From Ignavibacteria bacterium (GTDB taxonomy: Bacteria > Bacteroidota > Ignavibacteria > Tepidaquicellales > Tepidaquicellaceae): DNA of 64,000 bases. The notes below the pieces were generated by a model. It made no database searches. It saw nothing but the letters and a program-made list of their open reading frames with translations, and was not told the origin of the DNA. The position numbers were made by a program, and so were the translations under genes. This document shows positions 54,499-63,166 of the stretch, piece after piece. The stretch covers positions 62,001-126,000 of the forward strand of contig JADJTX010000009.1 in assembly GCA_016710985.1 (NCBI GenBank). Direction: 5' to 3'. Each line of letters begins with the position of its first letter. The first letter of the stretch is position 1.

Positions 54499-56166
54499 AT
54501 GAAATCGTTAAAGAAAAATTTTTTCAGGAACTACACGATCGCCTCACTAATTGCACTGGTATTTTTTCTCGGTGTAAATATTTCCGGTGATGATGACATT
54601 TATGAAAAAATAAACCGCAACATGGACCTGTTCGGTCAGGTCTATAAAGAGATAGCCCTTAATTATGTAGATGAAATAGATGCTGATAAATTCATAACTG
54701 CCGGAATTGAAGGAATGCTCTCCACTCTGGACCCTTACACCAATTATATTGATGAAAGAAACCGTGATCAGATTGATCTTATTACAACCGGAAAATACGG
54801 GGGTGTAGGAATAACCGTTGGCGTGCGTGACAGTTTGATTTACATTACTGAGATCATGAATGGTTATGAAGCACAAAAGAAAGGTCTGCGTGTTGGTGAC
54901 AAGATAATAGCGATTGACGGAAAAGATCTTAGTAAGGACAAGGTGGAAGAAATGAGAACTTTGATCCGCGGTCCGGTCGGAACGGATGTGAATGTGAAAA
55001 TTGTGCGGGACGGAGAGGAAATTATTTTTTCTCTTACGAGACAGGAAATAATCTTAAAAAATGTTTCATACTTCGGATACCTTGAGCCTGTAGCAAACGG
55101 AATCGGATATATCAGACTCGACAGGTTTACAAACATTTCCGAGAGTGAAGTTGAAAATGCATTAAAGACACTGAAATCCTCAGGTGATTTGAAAGGTCTG
55201 GTTCTCGATCTTCGTAATAACGGCGGCGGATTGCTGGATGCGGCGATTGGAATTCTGAATAAGCTTGTTCCAAAGAACAGTTTACTGGTAATTACAAAAG
55301 GTAAGAGAGCCGATTCCGAAAGAAAATTTTTCTCAAAGGAAGAACCACTGTTGCCTGCAGATGTTCCGCTGGCAGTATTAATAAACAGCAGAACAGCCTC
55401 AGCTTCAGAGATAGTTGCAGGAGCTGTTCAGGATCTTGACAGAGGAGTCATCATCGGCACGAAATCATTTGGTAAAGGGCTCGTACAGCAGATCAAAGAC
55501 CTCGATAAAAAATCCCAGATCAAAATTACAGGTTCGAGATATTTTACTCCTTCAGGAAGATGGATACAGGAAAAAAATTATTTTAAAGAAAATAAATACG
55601 GAGTGTTTGTAGATAATGATAAATATGACGTGACCGATTTTAAGACTTTGGGAGGAAGAACTGTAAAGTCATACGGCGGCATTTCCCCGGATGTGGAAGT
55701 TAAAATTGAGCCGGAAAGTGAAGCCCACCTTGCATTATCTTCTAAAGACATGTATTTCAAATTTGCAAATTATTACATAGAAAATAATCCGGGAATAAAG
55801 ATAGCGACTCCAGGCGATGAATTGTTTATCCAGTTTAAGAGTTTTTTGGTTGACAAAAATTTTTCATACGAGTCGCAGATCGAAAAAAAACTGAAGGAAA
55901 TAGAGCAGCTTGCATCTGAAAAAAGTTACAAGATGGACATACAGAGTATGCTTGATAAAGTTGAATTAGAAGCCGAGGACGGTGAGCTGAAAGAGATTGA
56001 TTTTGCAAAGGATGAAATACTAAGGAGCATCGTAAATGAAATTAATACAAGAATAATTACTGATACTGAACAAATAGAAGCCACATTCCCGTTTGACATT
56101 CAGCTTTTAAAAGCCGAGGAAATTCTTGTGAACAGAACTGAGTATAACGGTTTGCTTGGAAAATGA
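54499..56166 (+). CDS. S41-family C-terminal processing peptidase with PDZ domain
   Basis: A 555-residue protease. A signal anchor (about 15-27) precedes a PDZ domain (~90-165, GVGITVGVRDSLIYI and RVGDKIIAIDG). The catalytic Ser lies in SRTASASEIVAGA near 304 and the Lys in GTKSFGKGLVQ near 328, as in Tsp/CtpA. The long C-terminal ~170 residues are helical. CtpA-like proteases trim or degrade periplasmic proteins. It follows tmk by ~90 bases and precedes purK by ~110 on the same strand. Confidence 0.9.
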   Translation: MKSLKKNFFRNYTIASLIALVFFLGVNISGDDDIYEKINRNMDLFGQVYKEIALNYVDEIDADKFITAGIEGMLSTLDPYTNYIDERNRDQIDLITTGKYGGVGITVGVRDSLIYITEIMNGYEAQKKGLRVGDKIIAIDGKDLSKDKVEEMRTLIRGPVGTDVNVKIVRDGEEIIFSLTRQEIILKNVSYFGYLEPVANGIGYIRLDRFTNISESEVENALKTLKSSGDLKGLVLDLRNNGGGLLDAAIGILNKLVPKNSLLVITKGKRADSERKFFSKEEPLLPADVPLAVLINSRTASASEIVAGAVQDLDRGVIIGTKSFGKGLVQQIKDLDKKSQIKITGSRYFTPSGRWIQEKNYFKENKYGVFVDNDKYDVTDFKTLGGRTVKSYGGISPDVEVKIEPESEAHLALSSKDMYFKFANYYIENNPGIKIATPGDELFIQFKSFLVDKNFSYESQIEKKLKEIEQLASEKSYKMDIQSMLDKVELEAEDGELKEIDFAKDEILRSIVNEINTRIITDTEQIEATFPFDIQLLKAEEILVNRTEYNGLLGK

Positions 56167-56274
56167 AATATCCATTATGAATTTACAAAATAGAGTTTAG
56201 AAAGTTTAGCATTTTTAAATTTCATCATTAATCATTCAACTTTCAACTTTTAACATTTAACTTCCAACATTAGA
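56167..56274. repeat. Short AACTTTCAACTTTTAACA-type array before purK
   Basis: Between ctpA and purK, words AACTTTCAACTTTTAACATT and TTAACTTCCAACATT recur. They are the reverse complement of the GTTAAAA/GTTGAAA array at 54399-54447. The last word ends about six bases before the GTG start of purK. Confidence 0.65.
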
Positions 56275-57396
56275 GTGAAGATAGGCATTATCGGCGGCGG
56301 GCAACTTGCAAGAATGATTTTAGAGAGCTGTTATAAATACGGATTTGAATTTTTCATACTTACAGATGAAATGAATTCACCAGCCGGTCAGCTCACTAAG
56401 AATGAAATTGCCGGGGACTGGAATGATGAAGAGTGCTTAAGGAAATTCGGCGGGAAATGTGATATCATCACTCTGGAAAATGAATTCATAGATTACAAGA
56501 AAATCAGCTTCTTAGAGACTTCGGGAAAGATCGTTTATCCGGATTCAAAGATAATAAATCTTATTCAGGATAAGCTATTTCAGAAAGAGACATTAGAAAA
56601 GTTAAATATCCCGGTTTCAAAATTTTGCAGGGTCGACACAAAGGAAGACATAGTTAATTTTGCAAAAAAAAATAATTATCCTGTAATTTTGAAATCAAGA
56701 ACGATGGGTTATGACGGTAAGGGAAATTATGAGATAAATTCAGAGGATGAAATCGATACGGCATTTTCAGTTTTATCCGAAAGAGGTAAGCTTCTCTGTG
56801 AGAAGTACGTCAGGTTTGACAAGGAAATAGCGACACAGGTAGTAAGAAATAAGTCCGGTGAAATAAAAATTTACCCTGTAGTTGAGACCATACAAAAAAA
56901 TCACATTTGTAATTTAGTACTTGCGTCAAAGCAAAAGTTCGAAAATATTAAAGAGCGGGTGGATGAGATCGCGACGAGGATCGTCAGTGAAACTAATTAT
57001 GTCGGAGTCATGGGAATAGAAATGTTTTTAACAGGAGATGAATTGTTGATTAATGAGCTTGCTCCGAGAGTTCACAACTCCGGACATTACACGATTGAGG
57101 GATGTTATACATCGCAGTTCGAAAATCATGTCAGGGCAATTTTAAACTTGCCATTGGGAAATACAGGGATGCGGAATGAAAGTGCAGTCATGATAAATAT
57201 AATCGGTGAAAGAAACGGAGAAGTGAAATTGCAGGGAGCCGGGGAATTATTATCTAAAGAAAATATTTACCTGCATGTTTACGGAAAGAAAGAAACGCGG
57301 AAAGGCAGAAAGATGGGACACATAACAGTATTAAGCACTGACCCGGAGAACGCAATTGTCTCGGCTAATAAAGCGCGGGAAAGCATCAGTATATAG
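56275..57396 (+). CDS. purK: 5-(carboxyamino)imidazole ribonucleotide synthase
   Basis: A 373-residue ATP-grasp enzyme starting at GTG 56275 (MKIGIIGGGQLARM). The glycine-rich N-terminus, VILKSRTMGYDGKGNY near 145, and NELAPRVHNSGHYTIEGCYTSQFENHVRAI near 263-290 are diagnostic of PurK. With ATP and bicarbonate it converts AIR to N5-CAIR in purine synthesis. Its usual partner purE is not adjacent. The gene sits in a five-gene plus-strand run with tmk and ctpA. Confidence 0.95.
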   Translation: MKIGIIGGGQLARMILESCYKYGFEFFILTDEMNSPAGQLTKNEIAGDWNDEECLRKFGGKCDIITLENEFIDYKKISFLETSGKIVYPDSKIINLIQDKLFQKETLEKLNIPVSKFCRVDTKEDIVNFAKKNNYPVILKSRTMGYDGKGNYEINSEDEIDTAFSVLSERGKLLCEKYVRFDKEIATQVVRNKSGEIKIYPVVETIQKNHICNLVLASKQKFENIKERVDEIATRIVSETNYVGVMGIEMFLTGDELLINELAPRVHNSGHYTIEGCYTSQFENHVRAILNLPLGNTGMRNESAVMINIIGERNGEVKLQGAGELLSKENIYLHVYGKKETRKGRKMGHITVLSTDPENAIVSANKARESISI

Positions 57397-57426
57397 AATA
57401 AAAAAAATTTAAACAATAAAACAATC

Positions 57427-58365
57427 ATGGTAGGATTCATAATATTTTTAATTGTGGCAATAATTCTTATTTCCATAATGCGCGGTCAGATGAAAGAGAA
57501 TTTTCAGCTGATGAAATTACTTAACACACTGAGAATAGCAGCCGGAGTTGGAATACTGTTCGCTATTTTGTTTGCCTCCATTGTTCAGGTTGGACCCGGT
57601 GAAGTCGGAGTGCAGATCTTATTCGGAAATGTACAGGATAGAATTTTAAGAAGCGGTTTGAATTTTGTCAATCCTCTTGTTGAAGTTGAAAAGCTTGACA
57701 TAAAAACACAGGCATATACAATGAGCGGTACAAATGATCAGGATGTAAATGAAATAAGGGTCAATAAAAGCGATCCGATCCAGACTCTTTCATCAGACGG
57801 GTTAACACTGATATTGGATGTAACTGTCTGGTACAGGATGAGTGCGGATGATGCACCTTTTATTATCAGAACCATAGGGTCGGATTATCAGTCGAAGATA
57901 GTATTGCCGGCTATCAGAACGGCAATAAGAGATGTTGCCGTTAATTTTGTAGCAACGGATATTTATTCTTCCAAAAGAGATGATTATGTCAATGACGTTG
58001 CTAAGAAGCTTGAGAAGTCATTTGAAGGAAGAGGACTGATACTGGAAAAAGTATTATTAAGAAATGTAGAGCTGCCGCAAAAAGTTAGAGAAGCCATTGA
58101 TGAGAAAATTTCAGCTGAGCAAAGAGCTCAGCAGATGGTTTATGTTCTGCAAAAGGAAAGACAGGAAGCGGAAAGAAAACAGGTTGAAGCCGAAGGTGTA
58201 GCTGAAGCACAGAGAATTATAAACAGTACGATCAGCAATTCATATCTTCAGTGGAAATACATAGAAACTTTGAGAGAGCTTGTGAATTCTCCCAATAATT
58301 CATTTGTCATCGCGCCATACGATCAGAAACTAACTCCAATGCTGAATTTTAATCAGGGGAAATAA
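57427..58365 (+). CDS. SPFH/prohibitin-family membrane protein
   Basis: A 312-residue protein with an N-terminal hydrophobic anchor, a second hydrophobic stretch (~38-55) and the SPFH core beginning IVQVGPGEVGVQILFG. A long coiled coil (~215-270, QQMVYVLQKERQEAERKQVEAEG) ends in the QWKYIETLRELV segment. Prohibitin-like proteins form large ring assemblies on membranes and modulate proteases; a specific partner is not indicated. It lies 30 bases after purK and 2 bases before the next gene. Confidence 0.92.
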   Translation: MVGFIIFLIVAIILISIMRGQMKENFQLMKLLNTLRIAAGVGILFAILFASIVQVGPGEVGVQILFGNVQDRILRSGLNFVNPLVEVEKLDIKTQAYTMSGTNDQDVNEIRVNKSDPIQTLSSDGLTLILDVTVWYRMSADDAPFIIRTIGSDYQSKIVLPAIRTAIRDVAVNFVATDIYSSKRDDYVNDVAKKLEKSFEGRGLILEKVLLRNVELPQKVREAIDEKISAEQRAQQMVYVLQKERQEAERKQVEAEGVAEAQRIINSTISNSYLQWKYIETLRELVNSPNNSFVIAPYDQKLTPMLNFNQGK

Positions 58366-58367
58366 AA

Positions 58368-58625
58368 ATGGTTGAAGTATTTGTTACTTATGATCCAATG
58401 GAAGCCAATTTAGTGAAAGCTAAATTAACTGATGAAGAAATTCCATTCAGGGTAACAGGTGATTATAATATTGCAATTACCATGGAAACCTTTAATACAA
58501 CCATGGGAAGAATTGCATTGAAACGCCCGATAAAATTTTTCGTTCCTGAAAGTCATTTTGAGATTGCAAGAGCTGCTATCTTTACGGATATGTCTTCCTT
58601 TCTCAAGGATGATTTAGAGTATTGA
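58368..58625 (+). CDS. DUF2007-like small protein
   Basis: An 85-residue protein, MVEVFVTYDPMEANLVKAKL, followed by a beta strand region and an aliphatic segment FFVPESHFEIARAAIF. The layout (short ferredoxin-like fold starting VEVFVTYDPMEANLV) resembles the putative signal-transducing DUF2007 family. Function is unknown. It starts 3 bases after the prohibitin stop, so it is translated from the same message. The stop opens a GAGTGAATAGAGTGTATGGAG-like repeat. Confidence 0.7.
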   Translation: MVEVFVTYDPMEANLVKAKLTDEEIPFRVTGDYNIAITMETFNTTMGRIALKRPIKFFVPESHFEIARAAIFTDMSSFLKDDLEY

Positions 58626-58683
58626 GTGAATAGAGTGTATGGAGTGCGAAGATTTGAATATTACAGAAGCAAAAAATAAAAGA

Positions 58684-60015
58684 ATGACTAATCGGGGGCA
58701 ATATATAGTATTATTTTTTGCAATTACACTGGTTTTACTAATCCTTCTTTTAAATAAAAATATTTTTTTGAAAGAATATAATTATGCTAAACCCGAACTC
58801 GAGAATAATATCTCTGAAGTTAATAATAACTTAGTAGTTTCTTCAAAGGAAAATAATAATTTGAGCAAAAATAATTCTTCAAAAAAAGACTCTTTAGAAC
58901 GAAAAAATTATTTGGATGTTCATTATGATGCTTTGTTAGTTGATACTCACAATGATTTCATCTGGAAGGTTTTTGATAAAGGAGCTGTATTCGGTCAGCG
59001 GAATAGCTTTACACAATCCGACCTTCCGAGATTCAAAGCGGGAGGACTTGATGTTCAGGTGTTTGCTGTGTGGATACCGATGAATAAGGTGAAGAGCTCT
59101 TACAATTTTGCTGTTTCACAAATTGACAGACTCAAAAGTATTGAGTCAGAAAATTCATCTGATATTGAATTTGCTTCAGGATATGATGATATAATCCGTA
59201 TAACAAATGAAAAAAAGATTTGCGGATTGATTGGAATCGAAGGCGGAACGGCAATCGGAAACAGTCTTGATAACATAAATTCTCTGTTCAGTCTGGGAGT
59301 GAGATATATCGGACTTACATGGAACAATTCAAATCTGATCTCTTCTTCGGCAAGAGACGCAGTTGAAAGAGGGAAGACAGGCGGCTTAACTGACTTCGGG
59401 CTGCAGGTAATCGGCCGTATGAATGAAGTCGGAATGCTTGTGGATGTATCTCATTTGAGTGAAGAGGGGTTTTGGGATGTGATTGAAAATACAACATCAC
59501 CTGTCATTGCATCGCACTCAAATTGTTACGCTCTGAATCCGCATTTCAGAAATCTAACCGATGAACAAATAAAAGCCATTGCAAAGAACGGCGGGTACAT
59601 AGGAATAAATTTTTATGATAAATTTCTGGATAAAGATGCAGATAAAAACAGAACGATGAATGCTTATGAAAAATATCCTGATGAGCTGAATGCTTTGAAC
59701 GAATCATACGGTGATGATTTAGTCAGGTACAACGAAGAGCGTGAAAAGTTTCTTTCGGAAAATAATATTCTCGGCGGCACTTCCATTGATAAAGTAATTG
59801 AGCATATTGATTATGTTAAAAATCTTGTCGGTGTTGATTACGTCGGCATAGGTTCTGACTTTGACGGCGGTATCACACCTCCGAACGAACTTTATGATGC
59901 GAGCACGTATCCTTTGATCACGAAAAAATTGTTTGAGAAAGGATATACTGAAGAGGAAATAAAAAAAATATTGGGCGGAAATTTTTTGAGGGTTTTTAAT
60001 AAAGTGTGCGGGTAA
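58684..60015 (+). CDS. M19-family membrane dipeptidase
   Basis: About 443 residues from ATG 58684. An earlier in-frame ATG at 58639 lies inside the GAGTGTAT repeat and adds only non-conserved sequence, so it is not favoured. A hydrophobic anchor (about 8-24) is followed by an Asn/Ser-rich linker. The M19 zinc-dipeptidase features are VDTHNDFIWK near 85, VFAVWIP, LIGIEGGTAIGN near 180, LVDVSHLSEEG near 255, SHSNCYALNPHFRNLTDEQI near 280, and VGIGSDFDGG near 405. It hydrolyses dipeptides outside the cytoplasm. The gene closes a plus-strand run from tmk. Confidence 0.88.
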   Translation: MTNRGQYIVLFFAITLVLLILLLNKNIFLKEYNYAKPELENNISEVNNNLVVSSKENNNLSKNNSSKKDSLERKNYLDVHYDALLVDTHNDFIWKVFDKGAVFGQRNSFTQSDLPRFKAGGLDVQVFAVWIPMNKVKSSYNFAVSQIDRLKSIESENSSDIEFASGYDDIIRITNEKKICGLIGIEGGTAIGNSLDNINSLFSLGVRYIGLTWNNSNLISSSARDAVERGKTGGLTDFGLQVIGRMNEVGMLVDVSHLSEEGFWDVIENTTSPVIASHSNCYALNPHFRNLTDEQIKAIAKNGGYIGINFYDKFLDKDADKNRTMNAYEKYPDELNALNESYGDDLVRYNEEREKFLSENNILGGTSIDKVIEHIDYVKNLVGVDYVGIGSDFDGGITPPNELYDASTYPLITKKLFEKGYTEEEIKKILGGNFLRVFNKVCG

Positions 60016-60144
60016 AGAATTATATAATATATTTTTAAAAATGTAATATACAGAAAGTTGACGATTAATTTTTGTTTCATTTGATACATATCAGGAATCT
60101 AAAAAACATACCGGATTTGGAAACTTCTTAAGTTACTCACAATT

Positions 60145-60654
60145 TCAGTCTTCACTTTCATCCTCACCAATCCAGCAATTTACAGTATTCACCTCCACTC
60201 CCAATATCTTCAAATACAAAAACAGCTGCATCCTGTAAGCAGTCATATGCTTTACAGTTGTTTTAATAATTGCTTCACCCAGGGAAAGCTTATCTCCGAA
60301 AGGCATCATAACTTTTTTTGAAAGTAAATCCTCATCGCTAAATTTTTCAAAGAGTTTATTGATTGAATTTAATTGTTCATCCATAACATCATTAAAGTTT
60401 TCCGGTTTAAAATTCTGTGCAGCTTCGGATAGTTCTTTGTAAATCCCAAAGTTAGGAGAATCTTCCTCCCCTTCAATAAATGTTTTTAAAGTTACAAGCC
60501 CGCACCATGTGAAGTAACGGAGAAGCTGGAAAACAGTTCTCATTTCTTCTGCAGGTTTAAATTCCAACTTCCCTTCCGGAATTTTTGTGTAAAGATGCTT
60601 TATAATTTTAAATTCATCCTTAATTGCTTCCAGTAATTGATCTTTATGTGTCAT
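60145..60654 (-). CDS. DinB-like protein with altered metal-site residues
   Basis: A 169-residue four-helix protein. The first helix histidine of typical DinB proteins is not present in YFTWCGLVTL, and the later site reads TVKHMTAYRMQLFLYLK, with Arg where the second His is usual. This defines a DinB-like subgroup that I recall as common in Bacteroidota. It is 15 bases downstream of uvrB on the same strand and likely shares its transcript, a possible hint of a DNA-damage connection. Confidence 0.72.
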   Translation of the reverse strand: MTHKDQLLEAIKDEFKIIKHLYTKIPEGKLEFKPAEEMRTVFQLLRYFTWCGLVTLKTFIEGEEDSPNFGIYKELSEAAQNFKPENFNDVMDEQLNSINKLFEKFSDEDLLSKKVMMPFGDKLSLGEAIIKTTVKHMTAYRMQLFLYLKILGVEVNTVNCWIGEDESED

Positions 60655-60668
60655 AGTATTTTTTAATT

Positions 60669-62690
60669 TTAATTATTCAGTCTTTCAAGCTCATCCCTCA
60701 GCTCAGCAGCTCTCTCAAACTCAAGATCTTTCGCAGCATTGATCATTTCCTTTCTCAATTGTTCTATGAGTTCCTTTCGCTGTTCTTTATTGATTTTATT
60801 TTTTATGGGATCAGTTAAGATACTCAATGTAGATTTTTTATCTTCCTTCTTCTTCTTTCCGTATTCATTCTTTGCCTTTGAATCGGCTACAACTGTCGCT
60901 GACATTATCTCTTCATACGTCTTAAATATTGTCATCGGCTCTATATTATGTTCTTTATTGTATTCTGTCTGAATTTCCCTTCGTCTTGCAGTTTCCTTTA
61001 TTACTTTATCCATCGACTCGGTGATCTTATCAGCATACATCACTACAAGCCCGTTCACGTTTCTTGCGGTCCTTCCGGCTGTCTGCATCAGAGATTTTTC
61101 CGAACGAAGAAATCCTTCCTTGTCAGCATCGAGTATTGCAACAAGAGAAACCTCCGGTAAGTCCAGACCTTCCCTTAATAAATTCACACCAACAAGCACA
61201 TCAAAATCCCCGAGACGCAGTCCGCGGAGTATATCAACTCTGTCAAGCGCATCAACTTCACTGTGCATATATTTTACTCTTACACCTATCCCGAGCAGAT
61301 AATCAGTCAGATCTTCGCTCATTCTTTTTGTAAGTGTCGTTACAAGAATACGCTCATTTCTTTCCTTTCTGATTTTGATCTCATTGATCAAATCGTCTAT
61401 CTGATTTTTCACAGGTCTGACCTGAATTTCCGGATCAAGTAATCCGGTCGGACGAATGATCTGTTCAACAATAACCCCTTCACTTTTTTCAAGTTCATAA
61501 TTACCCGGAGTAGCGCTGACATATATTGCCTGCTTAACCATTGATTCCCATTCTTCAAACATCATAGGTCTGTTATCAAGAGCAGAAGGCAATCTGAATC
61601 CATATTCGGCAAGTGTCTTCTTCCTCATTCTGTCACCGTTATACATTCCTCCGATCTGAGGAATGGTAACATGAGATTCATCTACAATAAGCAAAAAATC
61701 TTTCGGGAAATAATCAAACAAACACGATGGTCTCGACCCCGGCGCTCTACCGTCCATGTGACGCGAATAATTTTCTATACCGTTACAATATCCGACTTCC
61801 TGTATCATCTCGATGTCAAAGTTTGTCCGCTGCTCTATCCTTTGAGCTTCAATAAACTTCCCCTGTGACTTGAAATATTCAACCCGCTCAGCTAATTCAG
61901 TTCGTATGTTCTCTATTGCAACTTCAGTTCTTTCTTTATTTGTCACAAAATATTTAGCAGGATAAAGCACTACGCTTATATCACTACCAACTACTTTCCC
62001 GTCAGCTCTGTTAATATAAGAAATTTTTTCAACTACATCATCAAACAACTCAATGCGGATCCCTGTTTCATCTTCATATGCTGCGATCACTTCTATCGTA
62101 TCACCCCGAACCCTGAATGTACCTCTTTTGAAGTCAACGTCATTTCTCACATAATGAATGTCAATCAGTTTTGACAGAAGTCTTTTCCGTGAGATTTTTT
62201 CCCCTACCTTTACAACTAAAACCTGCTGAGCATATTCATCCGGCGCTCCAATCCCGTAAATACAGCTTACTGATGATATTACAATTACATCCTTTCTACC
62301 TTCCAATATAGAAGCCGTAGCTCTGAGACGAAGCCTGTCTATTTCTTCATTAATGGACAGGTCTTTTTGAATGTAAGTATCCGAAGAGGGAATGTAGGCT
62401 TCCGGCTGATAATAGTCATAATATGAAATAAAAAACTCTACGCGGTTATTGGGAAAAAATCTTTTGAACTCACCGTAAAGCTGCGCAGCAAGGGTTTTAT
62501 TATGCGACATTACAAGTACCGGCTTGCCGATGTTTTCAATGACGTTTGAAACGGAGAAAGTTTTACCGGAACCTGTCACACCAAGAAATGTCTGATGTTT
62601 GTCCCCTCTTAAAACTCCTTCGGTTAATTCTTTTATTGCCTTCGGCTGATCACCTGCAGGCTGGTAACTTGATTCTAATTTAAAGTTCAT
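60669..62690 (-). CDS. uvrB: Excinuclease ABC subunit B
   Basis: A 673-residue UvrB, full length. Walker A is LGVTGSGKTFSVSNV near 37-51, the beta-hairpin is YYDYYQPEAYIP near 92, LIVDESHVTIPQIGG near 330 is motif II, and the C-terminal UVR domain reads ELIEQLRKEMINAAKDLEFE (~632-670). It verifies DNA damage with UvrA and recruits UvrC. The gene starts at ATG 62690 and is followed by a DinB-like gene. Confidence 0.97.
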   Translation of the reverse strand: MNFKLESSYQPAGDQPKAIKELTEGVLRGDKHQTFLGVTGSGKTFSVSNVIENIGKPVLVMSHNKTLAAQLYGEFKRFFPNNRVEFFISYYDYYQPEAYIPSSDTYIQKDLSINEEIDRLRLRATASILEGRKDVIVISSVSCIYGIGAPDEYAQQVLVVKVGEKISRKRLLSKLIDIHYVRNDVDFKRGTFRVRGDTIEVIAAYEDETGIRIELFDDVVEKISYINRADGKVVGSDISVVLYPAKYFVTNKERTEVAIENIRTELAERVEYFKSQGKFIEAQRIEQRTNFDIEMIQEVGYCNGIENYSRHMDGRAPGSRPSCLFDYFPKDFLLIVDESHVTIPQIGGMYNGDRMRKKTLAEYGFRLPSALDNRPMMFEEWESMVKQAIYVSATPGNYELEKSEGVIVEQIIRPTGLLDPEIQVRPVKNQIDDLINEIKIRKERNERILVTTLTKRMSEDLTDYLLGIGVRVKYMHSEVDALDRVDILRGLRLGDFDVLVGVNLLREGLDLPEVSLVAILDADKEGFLRSEKSLMQTAGRTARNVNGLVVMYADKITESMDKVIKETARRREIQTEYNKEHNIEPMTIFKTYEEIMSATVVADSKAKNEYGKKKKEDKKSTLSILTDPIKNKINKEQRKELIEQLRKEMINAAKDLEFERAAELRDELERLNN

Positions 62691-62889
62691 TTTTTTTCTT
62701 TGAAGGATAACTCTTTTAAATCACATTATTTCATGATTTGAAACACTATTTTTCTTTTGTATGAGTTATTTTAAAATTTGTATGAACGGGATTTCTTATT
62801 TGAATTTATTCCTGAGATATGTTTGAGTCCTGTTACGAATTTAAAAAGCAGGAAAAGAATAATTCTGCCTGACTATTTTTTTATTTACA
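62691..62889. other. Intergenic region between clpS and uvrB, no gene
   Basis: About 200 bases downstream of clpS and upstream of uvrB. A weak hairpin, AGGCAGAATTATTC near 62845, is present on the minus strand after clpS. No gene or strong terminator is seen; the uvrB promoter should be here. Confidence 0.45.
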
Positions 62890-63155
62890 TTATTCAATAC
62901 TTGTTATCAGCATAATTTCTCTCAGTATGTTATTGATGATTTCAAGTTCCTCAATATCTCCTGATTTTACAACGGCTTTACCTTTTGTATGAGCGATGAT
63001 CGCAATTTGTTCACAGTGAATTATATCATAGCCGGTTGCCTTCTGAAGCTGTAGAATTACATCGTCCCATGTGTGTGGAATTAAACAAAATTAATTTTCT
63101 TAGTTCACACACTACTTCATCTGTTGCTTCCTTTTTTTAAATAGTTTGTATCCAT
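62890..63155 (-). pseudogene. clpS: ATP-dependent Clp protease adaptor ClpS, two frameshifts
   Basis: No single open frame shows this gene. From ATG 63155 the minus strand reads MDTNYLKK, then shifts in a 7-A run to KEATDEVVCELRKLILFN, then shifts near 63086 to HTWDDVILQLQKATGYD, and continues CEQIAIIAHTKGKAVVKSGD to a stop at 62890. LILFN and IAIIAHTKGKAVV are the ClpS signature, with the two N-degron pocket areas. The restored length is about 90 residues. Both breaks can be closed by one-base changes, at least one in a homopolymer, so the gene is probably intact in the organism. ClpS delivers N-degron substrates to ClpAP. Confidence 0.8.
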
Positions 63156-63166
63156 AGATCTTAAAT

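Noticed and set aside
58639..58683. Earlier ATG start for the M19 dipeptidase
   Set aside because: It lies inside a GAGTGTAT-like repeat and adds only non-conserved residues.
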